Source: Vibrio gigantis
Lineage (GTDB): Bacteria; Pseudomonadota; Gammaproteobacteria; Enterobacterales; Vibrionaceae
Direction of reading: 5' to 3'
NCBI RefSeq assembly: GCF_024347515.1
Contig: NZ_AP025493.1
Location: 1,302,001-1,366,000 of the forward strand
Length of the DNA stretch: 64,000 bases
Below the pieces are notes generated by a model, which ran no database searches, was not told the origin of the DNA, and was given only the letters and a program-made list of their open reading frames with translations. Positions 1 to 8,733 of the stretch are shown piece after piece. A program made the translations under genes and the position numbers. How positions within the stretch are numbered: the stretch's first letter is position 1; every line of letters starts with the position of its first letter.

Positions 1-101
1 GCCAGTACGTAAATCTCTTTACCGTATTTAGAATAAACTTTAATTTTTGCGCCTGCAGTTTTCGCCATTGAGGCCTTGCGCACTTCAAAACTTCTTCCCA
101 T
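1..101 (-). CDS. YebC/TACO1-family protein (YeeN-like), N-terminal part
   Basis: Only the first 33 or so codons lie in the window; the gene runs off the left edge. The visible translation starts MGRSFEVRKASMAKTAGAKI and continues KVYSKYGKEIYVLA. This matches the N-terminus of the YebC/PmpR/TACO1 family in its YeeN-like form, where a basic segment is followed by a K-x-Y-x-K-x-G-x-E-I-Y motif. Family members are cytosolic proteins described either as transcriptional regulators or as ribosome-associated translation factors. A second ATG 11 codons in is an alternative start, but the upstream residues match the family. The function of this copy is unknown. Confidence 0.72.
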   Translation of the reverse strand, partial: MGRSFEVRKASMAKTAGAKIKVYSKYGKEIYVL

Positions 102-197
102 CGGGATCTTCTCTCTGATTCAATTAACGGTGCAAATTCTAGCAAATTACTGTGTCATTTCAATTCTACAGCACTGCTGGGCAAGGTTTGTCTGCGT

Positions 198-407
198 TTA
201 TGCGACACCCATTACCCGTTTGTATTTTTCTACAGACTGTTCAAACCACACCTTTTCATCTGGGTCACCTAGCTTCATTGCTTCTTCAACAATGGCTTCA
301 GGGCCACATTTCGCTTGCTTCAGTTTCCATACAAGAAACGATGCTTGCTTATCCAGTTCGATTTTATTTTTCTCGCTGGGTGGAAGGAGTGAAAGGTTGA
401 TAGACAT
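198..407 (-). CDS. small conserved Vibrio protein, DUF3283-like
   Basis: This encodes about 69 residues starting MSINLSLLPPSEKNKIELDK and ending KRVMGVA. I recognise it as the small DUF3283-type protein found in vibrios; it has no assigned function. It is charged, probably helical, with no signal peptide or membrane segment, so likely cytosolic. The open frame extends 19 codons further upstream, but the internal ATG at 407 has a GAAGG-like ribosome binding site just before it and begins where the conserved sequence begins. It stands alone between the YebC-family gene and phhB. Confidence 0.7.
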   Translation of the reverse strand: MSINLSLLPPSEKNKIELDKQASFLVWKLKQAKCGPEAIVEEAMKLGDPDEKVWFEQSVEKYKRVMGVA

Positions 408-657
408 TATTAGCCTTCGTCTGTAATACACTTGGCCGAGAAATATATCATAGAGCAGGCTCATAAAACCAATACTATGAGTAACAGAAAGGGTTTATGA
501 GACAAGAAACCAAGCAAGTCACTGATGCAGGTCAAGCTAGTTTGGGAGAACTTATCTCCCTTGATGAGAAAGTATCACTTATTCGACTCACCGAATGAGC
601 CGAATAATAAGGTAATTGCATCGCAAGGGCTGTAGAAAGCTTCTCAGCCCAAAAAGA

Positions 658-996
658 CTATTCACTCACCGCTAACACATCACAGCGTGAGGCGCAGATG
701 AAATCATTCTTGTGTAGACCTTTAATTGAGTGACTCCACCAAGTGACGGTGACTTTGCCCCACTCCAATAAGATCGAAGGGTGATGGAATTCTTCTTCTG
801 CCAGTTCTGACACTTTATTGCTGAATGCCCACGCTTGTTTGTAGTTCTTAAACTTAAACACCTTCTCAAGCTGCGGGATGCCGTCTCTTTCGATGATCTG
901 CCAATCAGACAACTCCAAAAGTAATGAGTGTTGCTCATCTTTACTTAAAGCAATCGCGTCAATACTGCAGGCTTCGCATTTTTGTTCATTCAACAT
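658..996 (-). CDS. phhB: pterin-4-alpha-carbinolamine dehydratase PhhB
   Basis: This 112-residue protein dehydrates 4a-hydroxytetrahydrobiopterin, regenerating the pterin cofactor used by phenylalanine hydroxylase. The sequence carries the family hallmark E-E-F-H-H-P followed by hydrophobic strand residues and, later, a W-W-S-H-S-I-K-G-L motif. The frame is open further upstream, but the ATG at 996 overlaps the last 11 bases of phhA, gives the usual length of the family and implies translational coupling. It is the second gene of a phhAB operon on the minus strand. Confidence 0.93.
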   Translation of the reverse strand: MLNEQKCEACSIDAIALSKDEQHSLLLELSDWQIIERDGIPQLEKVFKFKNYKQAWAFSNKVSELAEEEFHHPSILLEWGKVTVTWWSHSIKGLHKNDFICASRCDVLAVSE

Positions 997-1780
997 GTGT
1001 GGGTTCCTTGGGTTCAAAAAGTGGTGGTAGTAACCCCGCTTCAATCGCGAGATCTGCTTGCTGTAATAGATTTTCCTGACTGATTTCAAATAGCTCAGAC
1101 AGCTCATCGATCACATAGTATTTCGGCTGCATAATGTCGATGCGATAAGGCGTTCTTAAAACCGTTTGCAGATCAAACCGCTCGCGAACGGCCAAATCCC
1201 CTCCCAACGCATACATAGTTTCCGCTGGAGACGAAAGAATGCCACCGCCATAGATTTTCAGTTGTTGGCCTTCTTTTACTAAACCGAACTCGACCGTAAA
1301 CCAATACAAACGGGCAAGATAAGCGCGCTGTTTGGATGTCGCCGCTTGGCCTAGTTTTCCATAATGCTCAGTGAATGCTGCGAAATCAGAATTAGTGAGC
1401 ATGGCACAGTGGCCGAAAATTTCATGAAAGAAATCAGGCTCTTGTAAGTAATCGAACTCGTCTCGAGTTCTCAAAAATGTCGCAACTGGGAATTTCTTAT
1501 TGGCGAGCAAATCGAAGAAACGGTCGAAATCGATTAACGCTGGAACAGGCTGTACCTGCCAACCTGTTGTTTCCATTAGCACTTTGTTTATCTCTGGAAG
1601 CTGCGGAACTCTGGCTAATGGCAGATCCAGCAGGGTCAGACCGTGCAAATAGGCATCACAAGCGCGGTCACTAATGACGTCCAGTTGCCTTTTCACCAAG
1701 TCGTGCCAAATGGCATCTTCTTCGAGGCTCCACTCAACCCATCCCTCTTGGCTCACGGGCTTAGAATGATATTGAGTCAT
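986..1780 (-). CDS. phhA: phenylalanine 4-monooxygenase PhhA
   Basis: This 264-residue bacterial monofunctional phenylalanine hydroxylase converts phenylalanine to tyrosine using O2, tetrahydropterin and non-haem iron. The catalytic domain fills the whole protein; there is no regulatory ACT domain. The iron ligands are visible as His119 and His124 in the DFFHEIFGHC motif and Glu164 in YWFTVEFGLV. The gene starts the phhA-phhB operon and is transcribed away from aacS. A TyrR-box-like palindrome lies about 90 bases upstream, so aromatic-amino-acid control by TyrR is likely. Confidence 0.96.
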   Translation of the reverse strand: MTQYHSKPVSQEGWVEWSLEEDAIWHDLVKRQLDVISDRACDAYLHGLTLLDLPLARVPQLPEINKVLMETTGWQVQPVPALIDFDRFFDLLANKKFPVATFLRTRDEFDYLQEPDFFHEIFGHCAMLTNSDFAAFTEHYGKLGQAATSKQRAYLARLYWFTVEFGLVKEGQQLKIYGGGILSSPAETMYALGGDLAVRERFDLQTVLRTPYRIDIMQPKYYVIDELSELFEISQENLLQQADLAIEAGLLPPLFEPKEPTHVE

Positions 1781-1868
1781 TACACACCTCCTTTCGAATG
1801 TCTCCCTTTAAGCCTATCTCCACTCCTTATATCCGCCAATTTGCGCAATTTTTCGAAATAAGCGTTCG

Positions 1869-1886
1869 TGTAACATTTTATTTACA
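1869..1886. promoter_or_regulatory. TyrR box-like operator between phhA and aacS
   Basis: The site reads TGTAAC-N6-TTTACA, with 11 of the 12 specified bases of the TyrR box TGTAAA-N6-TTTACA. It lies between divergent phhA and aacS and could act on either. A matching site lies upstream of hpd. Confidence 0.6.
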
Positions 1887-1979
1887 CGGTTCACCCAATC
1901 CCTTATTTTGCTGATCTTTTGACTTTGTAAAACCTAAATACCAGACTGAAAACGTTAACTTTTTGTTAAAGGTAAAGGA

Positions 1980-3980
1980 ATGCACGAAAGCAATAAGCCC
2001 ATTTGGCAGCCTAGCGAGCAGCGCATCGCAAACGCCAACTTAACCCAATTCATGAATAGCCTTGATCAGCAGGGCGTACTCGGGCGGGAATTACAAAACT
2101 ACACGGATCTCCATCAATGGTCTGTAGAACATCCAGAGTCGTTTTGGCAGAACGCATGGCAGTTTTGTGGAATGGTCGGGGCGCAAGGAGATGACACCAA
2201 AATTCAAGGTGAGAGCCGTTGGCAGCAGCTGAAATCAAATCGTGATGCGGTTTGGTTTTCGAATGCGCAAGTAAACTATGCCGAGAACTTGCTGCGCTTG
2301 GCGCAAACCATGCCTGATGAGCGCGCTATTTGGTTTGAGAATGAGCGTGGCGAACAGCAGAGTTATACATGGAAAACCTTGTGTGAGGCAGTTTCTAGCG
2401 TTCAACAATGGCTTGTCGATAGCGGTGTGGGTCAAGGGGATGTGGTTGCCGCGTATACCCCCTACCTGCCACAAACCGTAATAGCCATGCTCGCTACCAC
2501 CAGCTTAGGGGCGATCTGGACGTCAACCTCGCCTGATTTTGGCGTTGAGAGTGTGATTGAGCGGTTTGGCCAAGTGAAACCCAAGGTGTTGTTCACCTGT
2601 GATGGCTATACCTTCAATGGCAAAACGTTCGATATGACGGACAAGAATAGTGAAATCATCGAGCACTTAAACGCGCTAAAACAGGTGTGTCAGATCGGTT
2701 ATTTGAAACCGACTCGTGATTTAGAGAAGAATGACTTTGAAAATGATGTGTCGACCCAAAGCTGGCACAGCATCATTAATCACTATCAGCCAAAACCTGT
2801 GCAATTTGTGCGTGTCGGCTTCAATGAACCATTGTTTGTGCTCTACTCTTCCGGCACCACAGGCAAGCCTAAATGTATTGTCCACTCTGTTGGCGGCACT
2901 ACCATCAACCACCTAAAAGAGCATCAACTTCATTGCGATGTTAAGCCAAACGATCGCGTGTTCTACTACACCACATGTGGTTGGATGATGTGGAACTGGC
3001 ACGTATCTGCGCTCGCTAGCGGCGCTTGTTTGGTGATCTTTGATGGCAGCCCAGTTTACCCGCAACCCAATGTACTGTGGGACTTGGCACAGCGTACCGA
3101 TGTGTCGCTGTTTGGTACCTCAGCCAAGTATCTAGAAGCGATTGAGAAGTCAGAACTCTCGCCAACCGAAAGCCATTCTCTTCCTCACTTAAGAACGCTG
3201 TGCTCGACGGGTTCTGTGCTTTATCCAGAGCAGTTCGATTACGTCTACAAACACATCAAACAAGACCTGCATTTAGCGTCCATTTCTGGCGGCACGGATA
3301 TTTGTGGATGCTTTGTGTTGGGTAACCCAATCTCGCCAGTGTATCGCGGTGAGTGCCAACAGGCAGGGCTCGGAGTCGACATAAAGGTGTTCAATTCGAC
3401 TGGTTATAAAGTCAATCACGAACGTGGCGAACTGGTGTGTACCAACTCCCTCCCCAACTTCCCTGTTGGCTTCTGGAATGACACCGGAGAGCGCTATCAC
3501 AGCACTTATTGGGATAGGTTCGATAATGTGTGGCATCACGGGGACGAGGTCGCACAGAGCGTACATGGCGGCTATCTGTTCTATGGACGAGGCGACACCA
3601 CACTTAACCCTGGTGGGGTAAGAATTGGTACTGCCGAGATCTACCAGCAAGTGAACACCATTGAGGGCATCATCGATTCCATCGCCGTTGGTAAAGATGT
3701 CGACCGCAATGAGCAGATATGGCTGTTTGTTCAGTTGCAGCAAGGCATAGCGTTGGATGACCAGTTGGTGACAACAATTAAGAACAAACTCAAGTCATCT
3801 TGCTCACCAAGGCATGTGCCGAGCCAAATTTTTACTATCAGCGATGTGCCAAAAACACGCTCAGGAAAACTGGTGGAATTGGCAGTGAAACAGATAGTGA
3901 ATGGTAAACCCGTCGAGAACCTCGGGGCTATTGCTAACGCCGAAGTCTTAGAAGAGATAAAACGCGTTGTTTCGCTCTAA
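1980..3980 (+). CDS. aacS: acetoacetyl-CoA synthetase
   Basis: This 666-residue adenylate-forming ligase activates acetoacetate to acetoacetyl-CoA with ATP and CoA. The AMP-binding P-loop YSSGTTGKPK is near residue 298, and the C-terminal acyl-activating motif TRSGKLVE carries the catalytic lysine. Length and the N-terminal extension fit the AacS subfamily rather than acetyl-CoA synthetase. It is divergent from phhA, and acetoacetate is an end product of the tyrosine pathway encoded nearby, so this enzyme probably brings that carbon into central metabolism. The ATG at 1980 follows the purine-rich GGTAAAGGA. Confidence 0.93.
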   Translation: MHESNKPIWQPSEQRIANANLTQFMNSLDQQGVLGRELQNYTDLHQWSVEHPESFWQNAWQFCGMVGAQGDDTKIQGESRWQQLKSNRDAVWFSNAQVNYAENLLRLAQTMPDERAIWFENERGEQQSYTWKTLCEAVSSVQQWLVDSGVGQGDVVAAYTPYLPQTVIAMLATTSLGAIWTSTSPDFGVESVIERFGQVKPKVLFTCDGYTFNGKTFDMTDKNSEIIEHLNALKQVCQIGYLKPTRDLEKNDFENDVSTQSWHSIINHYQPKPVQFVRVGFNEPLFVLYSSGTTGKPKCIVHSVGGTTINHLKEHQLHCDVKPNDRVFYYTTCGWMMWNWHVSALASGACLVIFDGSPVYPQPNVLWDLAQRTDVSLFGTSAKYLEAIEKSELSPTESHSLPHLRTLCSTGSVLYPEQFDYVYKHIKQDLHLASISGGTDICGCFVLGNPISPVYRGECQQAGLGVDIKVFNSTGYKVNHERGELVCTNSLPNFPVGFWNDTGERYHSTYWDRFDNVWHHGDEVAQSVHGGYLFYGRGDTTLNPGGVRIGTAEIYQQVNTIEGIIDSIAVGKDVDRNEQIWLFVQLQQGIALDDQLVTTIKNKLKSSCSPRHVPSQIFTISDVPKTRSGKLVELAVKQIVNGKPVENLGAIANAEVLEEIKRVVSL

Positions 3981-4588
3981 CGTTGAGCCTTAGAAAGCGG
4001 CTAACTATCTCCAATTTTCTCTTGGCTGTCAGATAACATCTGGAGTAAAGGCAGCCGATTGAAAACCGATGACTGAGTGAAACAAGCAACGGGAGAAGCA
4101 TTAAATACTGAACACTTTAAGCAGTCCTTGATTGGCCGATAAAAACCGAATCTAAACGACTATTTAAGCTCGTGAATCCCCGTCTTAGTATGGCCCCGAA
4201 CCTTTTCTAAAGCTCTTAATGCGATCTGCTCATCATATTTAAAACAAAAATAGAAAATTAATCATTTTATAGCCTGAGATAATATTCACTAAAGACGAAT
4301 CATTTATACAAAAAAAGAGTCCACCACAGGGTTGTATCCAAGCTTATGGATATTTAATCGAATTATAATAATTTCCGTTTACACAGACCCATTTCTAGTG
4401 AAATGATAATTTGATAGCTATCACATTTAGAACGATTATTTTCCCATACTATCTCGGAATGTTAATTACTTAAGGGTAATTACCAAAACCTAACCATTGA
4501 TATTAATAATCTTGAATTCAATTAGAAATAACAAGCGGTGAATCCCTACGTAAAATAAAATCATTATTAAATGATCGGAGACATTATC
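3981..4588. other. AT-rich intergenic region upstream of arcC
   Basis: About 600 bases without a credible gene. It contains an FNR-like site (listed separately) and a weak ArgR-box-like palindrome, TGAGATAATATTCA, at 4275-4288. I see no terminator directly after aacS. Confidence 0.5.
4411..4424. promoter_or_regulatory. FNR/ANR-like box upstream of arcC
   Basis: The site TTGAT-AGCT-ATCAC matches the FNR consensus TTGAT-N4-ATCAA at nine of ten specified bases. It lies about 165 bases before the arcC start. Carbamate kinase makes ATP in anaerobic arginine fermentation, so oxygen control is plausible. Confidence 0.5.
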
Positions 4589-5518
4589 ATGCGAATAGTA
4601 TTAGCTCTAGGCGGTAACGCTCTTTTAGCAAGAGGCCAAGCATTAACGGCTGAGAACCAACGTGAAAATATAATCAAATCAGCGGCGAGTATTGCCGCGA
4701 TCGCACGCGAGCATGAGATTGTTATCGTTCATGGTAATGGCCCACAAGTAGGTTTATTGATGGAACAAAACGCAGCTTATAGCGAATATTCGCCAGAGAC
4801 GACCCCGTACCCAATGGATGTACTCGGATCTCAAACCTGTGGCATGGTGGGCTACATGTTACAACAAGAGCTAAGAAACATTGACCCTGAATTAGACGTA
4901 GCTACGCTAGTCACGCAAACTGAAGTATGCAAAAAAGACCCTGCGTTTTCTAATCCGACTAAATTTGTTGGCCCTGTATATACAGAACAACGAGCTAAAG
5001 AGTTAATGGCTCAAAGCACAATGCAGTTTAAAGCTGATGGCGAGTACTACCGTCGCGTTGTGCCTTCTCCTATGCCAAAAAACATTGTTGAAATTCAGCA
5101 AATTGAAACACTTCTAGATACAGAAAACCTTGTTATCGCTTGTGGCGGCGGCGGTGTTCCCGTGAGTATTGAACAGGGTAAGAGCACCGGCGTAGAGTGC
5201 GTAATTGACAAAGATCTTACGGCTGAATTACTGGCTGAAAAAATCCATGCCGACTTATTTATTATCTTAACCGATGGTTCGATTTTCCGTAACTATGGTA
5301 AAGAAGACCAAGCAGAAATGAAGCAAGCAACGCCTGCTGGTTTAGCAGAATTTTCATTCCCTGCTGGTTCTATGGGGCCAAAAATTGATGCCGTTTGTAA
5401 ATTCGTTGAAGCTGGATTAGGTAATGCGGCGATTGGTTCATTATTTGATTTAGATAAAATAATTACCAATGAATCTGGTACTCTGATTACGAAAGGCGAA
5501 GGCATTGTTTATTATTAA
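4589..5518 (+). CDS. arcC: carbamate kinase
   Basis: This 309-residue enzyme of the amino acid kinase family interconverts carbamoyl phosphate + ADP and carbamate + ATP. Visible motifs are ALGGNALL at the N-terminus, HGNGPQVG, CGGGGVPV and the DKDLTAELLA segment that binds the nucleotide. The start at 4589 is preceded at good spacing by CGGAGA; an ATG 18 bases upstream is also open but less likely. The usual partners (arginine deiminase, ornithine carbamoyltransferase) are not adjacent, so this is a lone gene here, with its own terminator and a probable FNR-controlled promoter. Confidence 0.93.
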   Translation: MRIVLALGGNALLARGQALTAENQRENIIKSAASIAAIAREHEIVIVHGNGPQVGLLMEQNAAYSEYSPETTPYPMDVLGSQTCGMVGYMLQQELRNIDPELDVATLVTQTEVCKKDPAFSNPTKFVGPVYTEQRAKELMAQSTMQFKADGEYYRRVVPSPMPKNIVEIQQIETLLDTENLVIACGGGGVPVSIEQGKSTGVECVIDKDLTAELLAEKIHADLFIILTDGSIFRNYGKEDQAEMKQATPAGLAEFSFPAGSMGPKIDAVCKFVEAGLGNAAIGSLFDLDKIITNESGTLITKGEGIVYY

Positions 5519-5560
5519 TATTCTCGAATGAGAATTACCACCAATATAAAATCTTTGGTT

Positions 5561-5594
5561 AAAGCCTCTTATTTAATAACGAGGCTTTTTTATT
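5561..5594 (+). terminator. rho-independent terminator of arcC
   Basis: Stem AAAGCCTC / GAGGCTTT with a 12-base loop followed by a T-run, 42 bases after the arcC stop. Confidence 0.85.
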
Positions 5595-5833
5595 AGAGCC
5601 ATATTAGTGATGAACGGGATAAATATTCATATACTTACTGCATTTTATATATTTAATTAACATTATAAAAACGAATTTTGTGCTCCATATTTGGCAGTTA
5701 TGAGCACTAAAAGAATAGCTTTCCATACCTATATTTATTCACTAGTTGCTAATGTTTAATTTTGAAAACCGCTTCTTTCAAGAAACGGTTTTGGTCGCGC
5801 AAGGGACGAGTATTTGCGTTGACATCAGTGAAT

Positions 5834-6517
5834 CTACATGGGCTCATTCGCATCCGCTTGATTTTCTGGCATCGCATCAATAAAAGCGGGTAACTGATTG
5901 CACGCTTCGACAATCGAGTTAATCAACGGATAAGGTGACATATCAACATCAAAGCGCAACGCATTGTAGACTTGCGGCACTAAGCAAATATCTACGATAC
6001 ATGGCGAATCTGTGAGGCTATACACCGAGTCACCGTGCGCTTTTCTGTGCTTCGCTAGCTTCTCTTCTAGAGCATGGAAACCCTGGCTCATCCAATAGTG
6101 CAGCCAATCCATTTTCGCCCCTTGTTCGCACGATAATTCTCCCTCCAAATACTGCAACACGCGCAGGTTATTGAGAGGGTGAATTTCCATCGCAATATCC
6201 TGAGCCATCGCCAACGCTTGATAGCGCAGTGGTGTTTGCTCAGGAATCAACAAGGTGTCTGCGTAGATTTCGTCCAAGTATTGCAAAATCGTCAGTGACT
6301 GATTGAGCTGAACTTCACCATCCACCAGCACCGGCACTAATTCACTAGCATTGAGCTCGCGATATTGTGGATCATGCTGCTCGCCGCCGTTACGCACCAA
6401 GTGCACAGATTTAGACTCATAGTTAAGTTGCTTTAGGTTCAATCCAATACGCACTCGATAGGCTGCAGACGAGCGCCAGTAACCATAGAGTGTGATCTTC
6501 TTGTTCATCTGATTCAT
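5834..6517 (-). CDS. maiA: maleylacetoacetate isomerase (zeta-class glutathione S-transferase)
   Basis: This 227-residue glutathione-dependent enzyme isomerises maleylacetoacetate to fumarylacetoacetate in tyrosine degradation. The N-terminal thioredoxin-like domain has the zeta-class motif SSAAYRVRIGLNLK, with serine in the catalytic position, and the C-terminal helical domain follows. It is the last gene of the hpd-hmgA-fah-maiA operon on the minus strand, 35 bases after the previous gene. The start at 6517 has GAGG just upstream; an in-frame ATG three codons later is an alternative. Confidence 0.93.
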   Translation of the reverse strand: MNQMNKKITLYGYWRSSAAYRVRIGLNLKQLNYESKSVHLVRNGGEQHDPQYRELNASELVPVLVDGEVQLNQSLTILQYLDEIYADTLLIPEQTPLRYQALAMAQDIAMEIHPLNNLRVLQYLEGELSCEQGAKMDWLHYWMSQGFHALEEKLAKHRKAHGDSVYSLTDSPCIVDICLVPQVYNALRFDVDMSPYPLINSIVEACNQLPAFIDAMPENQADANEPM

Positions 6518-6552
6518 TGTGCCTCTCTGTCGCTATACTCTTGTCGTTATCA

Positions 6553-7590
6553 CTAGCGTGGACGATATTGACTCACTTTTTGGTCAATCGCGCCAAAGAT
6601 CGAGTCACCCGCGGTATCGAACATCTCTAGACGAATCGAATCACCAAACGACATGAATTGAGTCGACGGCTTACCATCACGAATCGTCTCTATCATGCGC
6701 ACTTCAGCAATGCAGGAATAGCCCACACCACCTTCCGAAATGGAGGTGCCGTGGTCAGTGCCTTGCTTATTCGATACCGTGCCCGAGCCAATGATCGCAC
6801 CAGCCGACAGGGGACGAGTCTTTGCTGCATGGACAATCAGCTCAGCGAAATTGAAGGTCATATCGACACCCGCATTCGGGCAACCAAAAGGCTGGTCGTT
6901 ATAGGTCGATACCAGCGGTAAATGCACCTTGCTGCCTTTCCACTGTTCGCCAAGCTCATCGGGTGTTACCGCCACAGGAGAGGACGCCGAAGACGGTTTA
7001 GATTGGAAGAAGCCAAAGCCCTTCGCGAGCTCAGCAGGAATCAAGCCGCGCAGCGACACATCATTGACTAGCATAAGTAGGCGAATCGAATCATGCGCCT
7101 GTTTGGCACTCGCGCCCATAGGTACGTCACCGGTGACAACGGCGACTTCGCCCTCGAAATCGATACCCCATTCGTCACTAGCAAATTCAATATTGTCACG
7201 TGGACCAATAAAGGCATCTGAGCCGCCTTGATACATGAGCGGGTCAACCCAGAAGCTTTCTGGCATTTCAGCACCACGAGCCTTACGCACCAGCTCAACA
7301 TGGTTTACATACGCGCTGCCATCTGCCCATTGATAAGCGCGCGGCAGAGGCGATTCACAATATTGAGGCGCAAACACTTCACTACCCGTCACATGGCCGG
7401 TATTGAGCGAGGTGTATAGCTCCTCTAATTGAGGTGCAACGCTGTCCCAGTTATCCAGGGCGACTTGCATAGTTGGCGTCAGATGCATCGCGTGGAAAAT
7501 CTCCGTCGCTGGCACACACTGTTTGAGATCTCTACTCACGACCATCAACAGACCATCGCGAGTACCATTTTTCTTGGTTGCTAATTTCAT
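6553..7590 (-). CDS. fumarylacetoacetate hydrolase family protein
   Basis: This 345-residue protein belongs to the FAH family, which cleaves fumarylacetoacetate to fumarate and acetoacetate. Family features visible are the metal-binding acidic residues in the DFEGEVAVV segment, the SLRGLIPAEL-AKGFGFFQSKP stretch and the C-terminal GSGTVSNK motif. It is shorter than eukaryotic FAH and of the bacterial form that has an N-terminal cap domain. It sits between hmgA and maiA in one operon, so fumarylacetoacetase activity is the natural assignment. Confidence 0.9.
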   Translation of the reverse strand: MKLATKKNGTRDGLLMVVSRDLKQCVPATEIFHAMHLTPTMQVALDNWDSVAPQLEELYTSLNTGHVTGSEVFAPQYCESPLPRAYQWADGSAYVNHVELVRKARGAEMPESFWVDPLMYQGGSDAFIGPRDNIEFASDEWGIDFEGEVAVVTGDVPMGASAKQAHDSIRLLMLVNDVSLRGLIPAELAKGFGFFQSKPSSASSPVAVTPDELGEQWKGSKVHLPLVSTYNDQPFGCPNAGVDMTFNFAELIVHAAKTRPLSAGAIIGSGTVSNKQGTDHGTSISEGGVGYSCIAEVRMIETIRDGKPSTQFMSFGDSIRLEMFDTAGDSIFGAIDQKVSQYRPR

Positions 7591-7602
7591 CCTTGTTGCC
7601 CC

Positions 7603-8733
7603 TTACTTCTCTTGCCAACTGTAGACATATTCTTTGTTCTCAACGCTATCGAGTTCATCAGAAAACTGCAGTGCATGGCGGGTATCAATCATCACAGCCA
7701 CTTCATCGGTGAACTTTTTCTTATACGCTTGCCCAGCCTTAAAGGCTTTCGGGTGAGGCCCATGAGTGAAACCCGCAGGGTGGAAAGTCACCATGCCCGC
7801 TTCAATATTGTCGCGACTGAAAAAGTCCCCTGCGTGATAGAAAAGCACTTCGTCATAATCATCATTGTTGTGATAGAACGGCACTTTCAGCGCACCTGGG
7901 TCGCTCTCAATCGGGCGTGGTACAAAAGTACATACGACAAACCCAGCGCCCACAAACGTTGTGTGTGCAGAAGGTGGCAAGTGATAGCGATGTGACATCA
8001 GCGGCCTGATATCACGCCAATTCACTTTCACTACCGCTAAGTCGCCATGCCAACCAATCGCATCCAATGGATTGAACGGATAGGTGATCACGCTGACTTT
8101 GTCGTGGCGTTTTACCTGAACCTGAGTCTGGTGTTCTGAATACTGAGCACGGAATTGATCATTGATCGAAGGAATATCGAGTACTGCCGGATCAAACACA
8201 GCGTGATTACCGACCATGCCTTTCTCCGGCAAGGAGTAAGCCGCATCAGTGTTCTCAATCATCAAGATGAACATCGGCTCACTGGGTTCCAAGCGCCAAT
8301 TGGTCGAGCGCGGGATCATCACGTAATCCCCTTCACTCACTTCTAAATGACCATAGTCACAATAGAGATCAGCGCTGCCTTGGTGAATGAACAATAGCTC
8401 ATCGCCATCGGAGTTACGTACCAAGAAATCCATCTTCTCGTCCATGCGCCATACACGGATTTTGCAGTCCGCGTTGTGCAAAAGATGAGGCACAGCCCAA
8501 GGGGTTATCTGACTGGCTTTGTCCACCAGCGTAAAATCAAAAGCACGAGGACGTAAATCGCCCTCCCACTCAGACCAACCTGTTGGGGCGTGTTGATGAT
8601 GAAAGTGAGCCGCAGGGCCGAAGAAACCACTCCGACCCGCTTCGCGCTCATAGATGGCCTCTTCGGGGAAGTCGGCATGCGCTTGTTTAGAGCACACACC
8701 CTCCCGATGAGGAAACGAGATCCATTTATGCAT
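7603..8733 (-). CDS. hmgA: homogentisate 1,2-dioxygenase
   Basis: This 376-residue cupin-fold iron dioxygenase opens the ring of homogentisate to give maleylacetoacetate. It is the shorter bacterial form. Recognisable segments include HHQHAPTGWSEWEGDLRPRAFDF near the N-terminus (positions about 43-65) and HPAGFTHGPHP near residue 320, which carries histidine ligands. Its start codon overlaps the last 8 bases of hpd (ATGCATAA), indicating coupled translation. Loss of this enzyme in vibrios is known to cause pigment (pyomelanin) accumulation; nothing here suggests a defect. Confidence 0.95.
   Translation of the reverse strand: MHKWISFPHREGVCSKQAHADFPEEAIYEREAGRSGFFGPAAHFHHQHAPTGWSEWEGDLRPRAFDFTLVDKASQITPWAVPHLLHNADCKIRVWRMDEKMDFLVRNSDGDELLFIHQGSADLYCDYGHLEVSEGDYVMIPRSTNWRLEPSEPMFILMIENTDAAYSLPEKGMVGNHAVFDPAVLDIPSINDQFRAQYSEHQTQVQVKRHDKVSVITYPFNPLDAIGWHGDLAVVKVNWRDIRPLMSHRYHLPPSAHTTFVGAGFVVCTFVPRPIESDPGALKVPFYHNNDDYDEVLFYHAGDFFSRDNIEAGMVTFHPAGFTHGPHPKAFKAGQAYKKKFTDEVAVMIDTRHALQFSDELDSVENKEYVYSWQEK

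Noticed and set aside
497..598. A 33-codon open frame (starts MRQETKQVTDAGQASLGELI) after AGAAAGGG.
   Set aside because: Ribosome-site spacing is tight, no family resemblance is seen, and the length alone is not significant.
3273..3743. A 156-codon frame antisense to aacS.
   Set aside because: It overlaps a strongly supported gene in full and has no family features.
4275..4288. ArgR box upstream of arcC.
   Set aside because: Only a partial match to the ArgR palindrome and no clear paired second box; mentioned as weak only.
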